A stretch of DNA of 13,155 nucleotides from Proteobacteria bacterium UBA5122 (GTDB taxonomy: Bacteria; Pseudomonadota; Gammaproteobacteria; Tenderiales; Tenderiaceae). The stretch is from the NCBI GenBank assembly GCA_002415485.1, contig DHYU01000064.1, positions 1 to 13,155 of the forward strand, in the 5' to 3' direction. The notes below the pieces were generated by a model. The model worked only from the letters and a program-made list of their open reading frames with translations, did no database searches and was not told the DNA's origin. Positions 6,099 through 11,025 of the stretch are shown here, piece by piece. Position 1 is the stretch's first letter. Each line of letters opens with the position of its first letter. Both the position numbers and the translations under genes were made by a program.

Positions 6099-8558
6099 TT
6101 AGTGCTCTTCGATGGATTCCAGCCCCAAACGACGGGCAGCATCAACCGCCTGTAATCGCGACTCAACGCCTAGCTTGGCATAGATGTTTTTCAGATGGGT
6201 TTTGACCGTATTCACAGAGACAAAACTACGTTCCGCGATATCACTGTTACTCAATCCCTGGGCAAGCAACTTCAGTATCCGCTGCTCTTTCTGACTCAAT
6301 ATATCCGGCTGAGATTCAACTCCTGGGTCTATGGACTGCAATACAGAACGCACACGTGCCTGATCACCATGCCGCTGATCTTCCTCGGCCATAGAGGCCA
6401 ACTTAATCAATACACCTTGTGCTGCCTGGCTATGGCCATTGGCAATCCATAACCGCGCCAACGCGAAATGCTCGTTAAATTGACCTCGCGCAATCTCCCT
6501 CTCGATATCGAATCCGTCAACATCCATCCCACTGATTTGCAAATATTGACGAGCCTTGGTTATATCGCCCACCTGCAAACAGGCATCTGCATATTCCGTT
6601 GCCTGCGCAGGAAACAATGGCAGCAACGGTTGTCGAATATCGACCTTTCCGATCGAAACCAAGATTGCCTGGGCCTCATCGGTCTTATTCTGTTCATACA
6701 AGACACGGGCACGCATCATCGGCACATAAAATACCAACGCATCCCAGAAATCACAGGCTGGGTGCTGTTCAGCTTGTTGAATCCACGCCTCTGCCTGCGA
6801 ATAGGCACCTCGCAATAACGCGCAATGAGCTAAACCCAGGTATATCCAGGCATCATCTGCCAACTGATCATATACCTCATACTGCTCGCTATTCTCTAGC
6901 GCACTCATCAGCAATTGTTCGGCCTCTTCAAAGCGCCCCATGCGTTTCAGACAAGAGGCCATACCCCCCACTGCCCCGCCCACACACACTGCGATATTAT
7001 TCGCGACGGACAAGGTCCAAGAACGCTTAAATGCCTGATACGCCTCAGTCAATCGGTCCTGAAGATAATATGCACCGCCTAGCTGCAACTCCATCCCCGC
7101 TATCTGATAAGTTGCGTCACCTGTATACGCTGACAGAGTCTCCTCAGCCAATCTAACTGCGGTGGATGCATCACGTAACTGCAAGGCCTCAAATCCACGC
7201 ATTATGTTTATTTCAAATTTGAAATAGGGGGCATCTGCTTCCGGAATGGAGTTTTCCAGCATCGACAATAATTCACCATCCAGAAACCCCGTACCAACGA
7301 ACCTGGCCCAGACATAACTCAGCAGCAGCTGTGGACTCCGCTGTAACAGGTGCCGGGGGATCTGCTGACACCAGCCGATGAGTAACCGATTTTGCCCAAG
7401 GGAGAACAGACGCTGACTATGTTGTGCCAACACATCAATCGCCAACTCGAAGTTCTTAGCTGCCAAGGCATGCTGCATCGCCTCATTCGGAAAGTCCTGG
7501 GCGCTAAACCATAGAGCAGCACGTGTATGGAGCTGATCGACGTCGACACCTGCCTGCTGCACCAGCTGTCCGCGCAACAATTCGCCGAACAAGTGGTGAT
7601 AACGAAACCATTGACGACTATGATCCAACGGAATCATAAACATATCGGTTCGCTCCAGTCTTTCCAACATCGCCTGACTATCGGAACGCTGCAGGATCGC
7701 ATCGCAGAGAGAAGCATTCATGCGCGCCAATAGAGATGTCCGTAATAGAAAATCACGCACATCTTCACTTTGCAATCTCAACACTTCTTCGGTCAGATAA
7801 TCTGTAATGAAACGATCATCGCCCGAGAACGCATTTATAAAATCTGCGGGGATAGACTCGCGCTGCAATGACAATGCAGCCAACTGCATGCCAGCCACCC
7901 AGCCCTCGGTGCGTTGCTGCAAGACATCCAGCTCTGTTTCAGACAAATTTTCTATCTGATTGAGTTTGAAGAATACCTTGCTTTCATCACTAGTAAATCG
8001 GAGGTCCTGCTCTGATAGTTCGGCGATCCGCCTCTGTGTTCGCAAACGTGACAACGATAATCGTGGTCGACTGCGACTAGTCAGTGCAATGTACAAATCA
8101 CGGGGTTGATTTACCAACAGACGCTCGAACAACTGAATGACATCCGGTGACTCCAGGCAGTGAAAATCATCCAGCGCCAACACCAACGGGCTCTGGCATT
8201 TTTCTATGGCATTGATCCATAACGATAGCATCTGCTCTGGCAGGCGCACCTTGCGCGCCATGGCTTGCGCCAGATCATCACTCGCAATATCAGGAAACAC
8301 TTTCTGGGTAGCCGCGATTAGATACGCCATCAGCGTCAACGGATCATTATCATCTGCATCTAACGAAAGCCAGGCCACCGGAAGAGGTTGCGCCTCCAAT
8401 GCAGAGATCAAGACTGTCGTTTTACCAAAACCTGCCGGGGCACAAATCAGCGTCAAGGGACACATCTCAGCGCCAACATTTACCTTGCCCAACACGCGCG
8501 GACGCGGGACCAGATCTTTGGTTACACGAGGCACAACTAGCTTTGTCGCCAGCAGCAT
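6099..8558 (-). CDS. MalT-type LuxR transcriptional regulator (ATP-binding, STAND class)
   Basis: The 819-residue protein has the MalT/AlkS/AcoK plan: N-terminal NTPase, helical repeat sensor, C-terminal DNA-binding domain. A Walker A motif APAGFGKTT lies at about residues 40-48 and a Walker B-like LVLALDDFH at about 124-132. TPR-like helices fill about 330-740 (for example AYQAFKRSW, EEAEQLLMSALE). A LuxR-type helix-turn-helix spans about 754-815, with GLSNSDIAERSFVSVNTVKTHL as its core. Such proteins oligomerise on ATP and an inducer, then activate transcription at direct repeats. The frame is open to 8633, but Met 8558 (MLLATKLVVPR) matches the MalT-type N-terminus and lies 37 bases after a perfect TATAAT that would be inside a longer gene. 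Its Shine-Dalgarno site is poor. It sits 170 bases upstream of the TolC-RND operon in the same direction, so it likely controls it. The inducer is unknown. Confidence 0.93.
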   Translation of the reverse strand: MLLATKLVVPRVTKDLVPRPRVLGKVNVGAEMCPLTLICAPAGFGKTTVLISALEAQPLPVAWLSLDADDNDPLTLMAYLIAATQKVFPDIASDDLAQAMARKVRLPEQMLSLWINAIEKCQSPLVLALDDFHCLESPDVIQLFERLLVNQPRDLYIALTSRSRPRLSLSRLRTQRRIAELSEQDLRFTSDESKVFFKLNQIENLSETELDVLQQRTEGWVAGMQLAALSLQRESIPADFINAFSGDDRFITDYLTEEVLRLQSEDVRDFLLRTSLLARMNASLCDAILQRSDSQAMLERLERTDMFMIPLDHSRQWFRYHHLFGELLRGQLVQQAGVDVDQLHTRAALWFSAQDFPNEAMQHALAAKNFELAIDVLAQHSQRLFSLGQNRLLIGWCQQIPRHLLQRSPQLLLSYVWARFVGTGFLDGELLSMLENSIPEADAPYFKFEINIMRGFEALQLRDASTAVRLAEETLSAYTGDATYQIAGMELQLGGAYYLQDRLTEAYQAFKRSWTLSVANNIAVCVGGAVGGMASCLKRMGRFEEAEQLLMSALENSEQYEVYDQLADDAWIYLGLAHCALLRGAYSQAEAWIQQAEQHPACDFWDALVFYVPMMRARVLYEQNKTDEAQAILVSIGKVDIRQPLLPLFPAQATEYADACLQVGDITKARQYLQISGMDVDGFDIEREIARGQFNEHFALARLWIANGHSQAAQGVLIKLASMAEEDQRHGDQARVRSVLQSIDPGVESQPDILSQKEQRILKLLAQGLSNSDIAERSFVSVNTVKTHLKNIYAKLGVESRLQAVDAARRLGLESIEEH

Positions 8559-8594
8559 TGACGAAGTATCGATGGTGCTCAAGTATCGACATCC

Positions 8595-8600
8595 ATTATA
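8595..8600 (-). promoter_or_regulatory. Perfect -10 element of the regulator gene
   Basis: TATAAT on the minus strand, 37 bases before the ATG at 8558. No matching -35 is found at 16-18 bases (ACTGTC at 17), which suggests a regulated or weak promoter. A second -10-like TATACT lies at 8622-8627. The element supports the shorter start for the regulator. Confidence 0.45.
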
Positions 8601-8626
8601 AAATTTACCGAATGTTCGACAGTATA

Positions 8627-8639
8627 CCCACAAAGTGGG
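8627..8639. repeat. Small inverted repeat in the regulator promoter
   Basis: CCCAC (8627-8631) and GTGGG (8635-8639) flank AAA, about 30 bases upstream of the regulator's -10 box. It could be an autoregulatory operator or a chance 5-bp match. Confidence 0.3.
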
Positions 8640-8737
8640 GGTTAAAATCGGATCAGGTCGCTACAGAATACGCGCAACCCGTGCAAGTGGAGGGTTCTTC
8701 GGGGAAAAGATGTACCTAATAAAACTACACCGCGACA

Positions 8738-8751
8738 TTATTGATCAATAA
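8738..8751. repeat. Perfect 14-bp palindrome TTATTGATCAATAA
   Basis: The sequence equals its own reverse complement over 14 bases. It lies between the regulator promoter and the lipoprotein terminator, about 180 bases upstream of the regulator ATG. Ten of its bases (TTATTGATCA) recur at 9507-9516. A dimeric regulator site is possible. It is not an FNR box, which needs four bases between the half-sites. Confidence 0.4.
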
Positions 8752-8800
8752 CGATACGCTAATGAAATAACGATCACAGCCAGTAAATAGGCTTATATTC

Positions 8801-8833
8801 AAAAAAAAGGCCGGCTCGCCTACGCGACCGGCC
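8801..8833 (-). terminator. Strong intrinsic terminator of the lipoprotein gene
   Basis: Read on the minus strand, GGCCGGTCGC (8833-8824) pairs with GCGAGCCGGCC (8819-8809) with one bulged base and a four-base loop, followed by eight T (8808-8801). It lies 22 bases after the lipoprotein stop and insulates the regulator gene downstream. Confidence 0.93.
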
Positions 8834-8855
8834 CATCACCATTTTGACGCACTAA

Positions 8856-9137
8856 TTATTCTGCGCTACCAGCAGCAGTGGCGTCAGCGGTTTCAGCTTC
8901 GATTGACTCTGCCAAGGCAGCTGATTCAGAATCGCTTTGGGCTGTTTGGTCAATGCTCTCCATCGCGAAATCAGATCCTACTTCGCTCTCAATACTCATG
9001 GACGATGAAGTCTCTGGACTTGCTGAAACAGTTGAACTTTCTTCAACTGGTGCAGACATCGAAGATGACTCCTCTTGGCCACAGCCAACAAGTGACAGGG
9101 TCATAGCAGCCAGACCGATGAACGCAAGCTTGCGCAT
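8856..9137 (-). CDS. Small acidic, Ser/Glu/Ala-rich lipoprotein of unknown function
   Basis: The 93-residue product begins MRKLAFIGLAAMTLSLVGC, a lipoprotein signal peptide with lipobox LVGC (Cys19). After Cys the sequence GQEESSS gives no Asp at +2, so outer-membrane sorting by Lol is expected. The mature part of about 75 residues is composed largely of Ser, Glu, Ala and Thr with almost no basic residues and no predicted fold, and is likely disordered. I do not recognise the family. The frame is open to 9191, but Met 9137 starts the signal peptide and has an AAGGA site about 10 bases upstream. It is monocistronic, ending in a strong terminator. A possible -10 (GATAAT, minus strand, 9235-9230) lies about 93 bases upstream, without a clear -35. 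Confidence 0.85.
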   Translation of the reverse strand: MRKLAFIGLAAMTLSLVGCGQEESSSMSAPVEESSTVSASPETSSSMSIESEVGSDFAMESIDQTAQSDSESAALAESIEAETADATAAGSAE

Positions 9138-9266
9138 AAATTTATTTCCTTCTCTAGTATTTGAAATGTTAGGGGGTATGAACCACTCCATGCGTTCGGT
9201 ACTGTGTACCCAGGCATCGAGTGTTATGCATTATCGCTATCGCCCATAAAAAAGCCATAGCCCAGA

Positions 9267-9298
9267 AACATATTTTTATCCTTAATAAACAATATGTT
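9267..9298. repeat. AT-rich imperfect inverted repeat upstream of the lipoprotein gene
   Basis: Outer arms AACATAT and ATATGTT pair over seven bases; inner arms TTTAT (9275-9279) and ATAAA (9285-9289) add five more. It lies about 130 bases upstream of the lipoprotein ATG and could be an operator or an RNA hairpin. Confidence 0.4.
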
Positions 9299-9420
9299 GC
9301 AATGCGGCAACGCCCACTCAAGGGCTTGACTGTGGACTTTTTTTATGCATCACCCTGTCAGTCGTTCGCGATTTAAGACAATTACAACCAAACAATGGGA
9401 AATTATTTACGAAGGGAACT

Positions 9421-9436
9421 CAGCCCGAGTGGGCTG
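9421..9436. repeat. GC-rich hairpin
   Basis: CAGCCC and GGGCTG pair perfectly over six bases around GAGT, in otherwise AT-rich DNA. No T-run follows on either strand, so it is not a standard terminator. Confidence 0.4.
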
Positions 9437-9560
9437 ACCAAGGGCAACAATAATTTGTGCTAGCTCAGTCCTAATATTGAGCACACATGCACAGAGATGC
9501 CAGTACTTATTGATCAGACCTGTGACTAATCCGATGAATACTGCATCGAAACGATGTAAA

Positions 9561-9595
9561 TGAGCATCCAGATTTTCAGAGACCTCTGATGCTCA
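9561..9595 (-). terminator. Nested hairpin three bases after a small ORF, possible terminator
   Basis: TGAGCATC and GATGCTCA form eight outer pairs, with a further inner CAGAG/CTCTG pair (9577-9581 and 9584-9588) that competes with the right arm. Read on the minus strand it begins three bases after the stop of the 60-residue ORF, but only three T follow, so termination would be weak. Confidence 0.35.
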
Positions 9596-9598
9596 CAT

Positions 9599-9781
9599 TC
9601 AATCGCTGGTATATGAATCTAAATATACCGCTCGTTCGAGATCCGAGATACGTAGATCCACAAGCGGATAAACAGGCTGCCGACATGCGCGATTGATTTT
9701 TGCGCCATCGGCCTTGCCGACGGCTTTGGAAGTAGATCCGCCACACTGGCTTACCCGACGCTCAACCTTATTGCTGGCCAT
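9599..9781 (-). CDS. Possible small protein, 60 residues, unknown
   Basis: The ORF begins MASNKVERRVSQCGGSTSKA and ends YLDSYTSD. It is mixed and fairly hydrophilic with two Cys, no signal peptide and no transmembrane segment, and I do not recognise it. Support is modest: a GGGGGAA stretch six bases before ATG 9781, and a hairpin directly after the stop. The frame stays open to a TTG at 9847, which would add 22 residues, but that start has no ribosome site. The codons do not look strongly biased, and the ORF could be chance in a gene-poor spacer. Confidence 0.3.
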   Translation of the reverse strand: MASNKVERRVSQCGGSTSKAVGKADGAKINRACRQPVYPLVDLRISDLERAVYLDSYTSD

Positions 9782-9945
9782 ATGCAATTCCCCCGACGTT
9801 GTTCCAGCGTACGGCACATGACCGCACAAAAAAACTATAGCTCTCAAATCCTGCTAAATAAAGAAGTTACACAGGATTCTTAACATTAATCGAACAAAAC
9901 AGGGCTAAGCTTTAGATTAGGCGAATATTTCGACAAGAGCTCACA

Positions 9946-10140
9946 CTAGCGATATGGCAACGACGAGGGATATTGCTTGACCCCACTGAGGATACGCTGC
10001 TCCTGCTCAAGCAATCGTTTCAGCAGCAAACGATCATCTACATTCTGAACGCCAGACATTTCTTCAGAGTCGACCTGGTCTTGAGATACTCGCCCTACCA
10101 TCACGATTTTCTTTTTACGCTGAAAATAGTCGCATGCCAT
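9946..10140 (-). CDS. Possible small charged protein, 64 residues, unknown
   Basis: The ORF begins MACDYFQRKKKIVMVGRVSQ and has a charged helical middle (DDRLLLKRLLEQEQRILS, about residues 35-52) of a kind seen in small regulatory proteins, but I recognise no family. A GGGGAA stretch lies six bases before ATG 10140; the same GGGGAA, six-base gap and ATGGC start are found at the 60-residue ORF at 9781. It runs toward that ORF, with 164 bases between them, and away from the ABC ATPase gene. It is more protein-like than most spacer ORFs, yet conservation is unknown. Confidence 0.38.
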   Translation of the reverse strand: MACDYFQRKKKIVMVGRVSQDQVDSEEMSGVQNVDDRLLLKRLLEQEQRILSGVKQYPSSLPYR

Positions 10141-10247
10141 TTGCCGTTCCCCATTGAGTAGAGTTGTTTGTGTGGTATCGACTGCAAACCCCCGGGCTAA
10201 ACAGCAAAATAGCTAAGGAAAACTATGTTCACATTTCGCGGTACGTT

Positions 10248-10259
10248 TATAGTTATAGT
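10248..10259 (+). promoter_or_regulatory. Tandem TATAGT hexamers, possible -10 of the ABC operon
   Basis: TATAGT is repeated head to tail (10248-10253 and 10254-10259), each four or five of six to the -10 consensus, 37-43 bases before the ABC ATPase ATG. A TTCACA (10228-10233) is the nearest -35-like hexamer but is 14 or 20 bases away, not 17. The remainder of 10141-10296 shows nothing further. Confidence 0.28.
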
Positions 10260-10296
10260 CAATGATGTCGCGCTTTAGGAGTGTTACCGTAAGATT

Positions 10297-11025
10297 ATGA
10301 ATGGAGATCCATTACAAAAAGCCATCACGGTCTTCCAGGCCCAGGCCATCACCAAACGCTATACCATGGGTGAGGTCAACGTCACGGCGCTCGATGGTGT
10401 CGATCTGGACCTGTATCAGGGCGAGTTTGTCGTCCTGCTCGGCCCGTCCGGCAGTGGCAAGTCGACCCTGCTCAACATTCTCGGCGGCCTCGACACCCCC
10501 ACCTCAGGCAGCGTGCGCTACCACGATCACGACCTCAGCGTGTATGACGACAACGCCCTCACCCGCTACCGGCGCGAGCACGTCGGCTTTGTCTTCCAGT
10601 TCTACAACCTGATCCCAAGCCTGACCGCACGCGAGAATATCGCCCTCGTCACCGAGATCGCCCAACACCCCATGCCAGCGGAAGAGGCGCTGCGCCTGGT
10701 CGGCCTCGAAGCACGCATGGACCACTTTCCGGCCCAACTCTCCGGCGGCGAACAACAGCGCGTCGCCATCGCCCGCGCCATCGCCAAACGGCCTGAGGTC
10801 TTGTTGTGCGACGAACCCACCGGCGCACTCGACGTCACCACCGGCATCCTGGTGCTCGAAGTGATCCAGCAGATCAATCAGCAGCTCGGCACCACCACCG
10901 CCGTCATCACCCATAACGCCGCCATCGCCGCGATGGCCGACCGCGTCATCCATTTAAGTGGCGGCAAGATCACGCGCATCGAACACAACAGCCAAAAACT
11001 GCGGCCACAGGAGATCAGCTGGTAG
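10297..11025 (+). CDS. ABC transporter ATP-binding protein (MacB/LolD type)
   Basis: The 242-residue cytoplasmic ATPase powers the permease encoded next to it. All nucleotide-binding motifs are intact: Walker A GPSGSGKST (about residues 49-57), Q-loop in FVFQFYNLIPSLTARENI (about 98-115), signature LSGGEQQR (about 148-155), Walker B VLLCDEPTGALD (about 168-179) and the switch His in VITHN (about 206-210). The FQFYNLIPSLTARENI segment and overall length are those of the MacB/LolD/FtsE-like family that pairs with FtsX-type permeases. ATG 10297 is the only in-frame start before the conserved core. Its ribosome site is poor (AGGAG at 10277-10281 is 15 bases away). The stop overlaps the permease GTG by one base (TAGTG), so translation is coupled. 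Substrate class is export, probably lipid, lipoprotein or small molecule; not determinable here. Confidence 0.96.
   Translation: MNGDPLQKAITVFQAQAITKRYTMGEVNVTALDGVDLDLYQGEFVVLLGPSGSGKSTLLNILGGLDTPTSGSVRYHDHDLSVYDDNALTRYRREHVGFVFQFYNLIPSLTARENIALVTEIAQHPMPAEEALRLVGLEARMDHFPAQLSGGEQQRVAIARAIAKRPEVLLCDEPTGALDVTTGILVLEVIQQINQQLGTTTAVITHNAAIAAMADRVIHLSGGKITRIEHNSQKLRPQEISW

Larger units (their letters stand above)
9138..9598. other. Non-coding stretch upstream of the lipoprotein gene, several hairpins
   Basis: I see no convincing gene in these 461 bases. Inverted repeats include AACATAT/ATATGTT (9267-9273 and 9292-9298) with inner TTTAT/ATAAA, GTTGC/GCAAC (9296-9300 and 9307-9311), GCCC/GGGC (9312-9315 and 9322-9325), CAGCCC/GGGCTG (9421-9426 and 9431-9436), CATCG/CGATG (9544-9548 and 9552-9556) and TGAGCATC/GATGCTCA (9561-9568 and 9588-9595). 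A run of seven T lies at 9338-9344. The density suggests a structured leader, an sRNA or regulatory DNA, but no promoter-terminator pair can be assigned. Confidence 0.5.

Noticed and set aside
8559..8633. Longer N-terminus of the MalT-type regulator from 8633
   Set aside because: The extra 25 residues do not resemble the family, and a perfect TATAAT lies inside them.
8738..8751. FNR-box reading of the palindrome
   Set aside because: FNR needs TTGAT, four bases, ATCAA; here the half-sites are directly joined.
9326..9350. Plus-strand promoter with TTGACT as -35
   Set aside because: The hexamer is good but nothing like a -10 box occurs 16-18 bases downstream.
9459..9473. Fifteen bases GCTAGCTCAGTCCTA identical to part of a well-known synthetic consensus promoter spacer
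   Set aside because: There is no TTGACA before it and no TATAAT at the right place after it; the match covers only the spacer region and is probably chance.
9456..9485. tRNA-like D-arm: TAGCTCAG followed by GAGC, with outer TGTGC/GCACA
   Set aside because: No anticodon arm, no TTCGAAT-type T-arm and no acceptor stem can be drawn around it, so it is not a tRNA gene.
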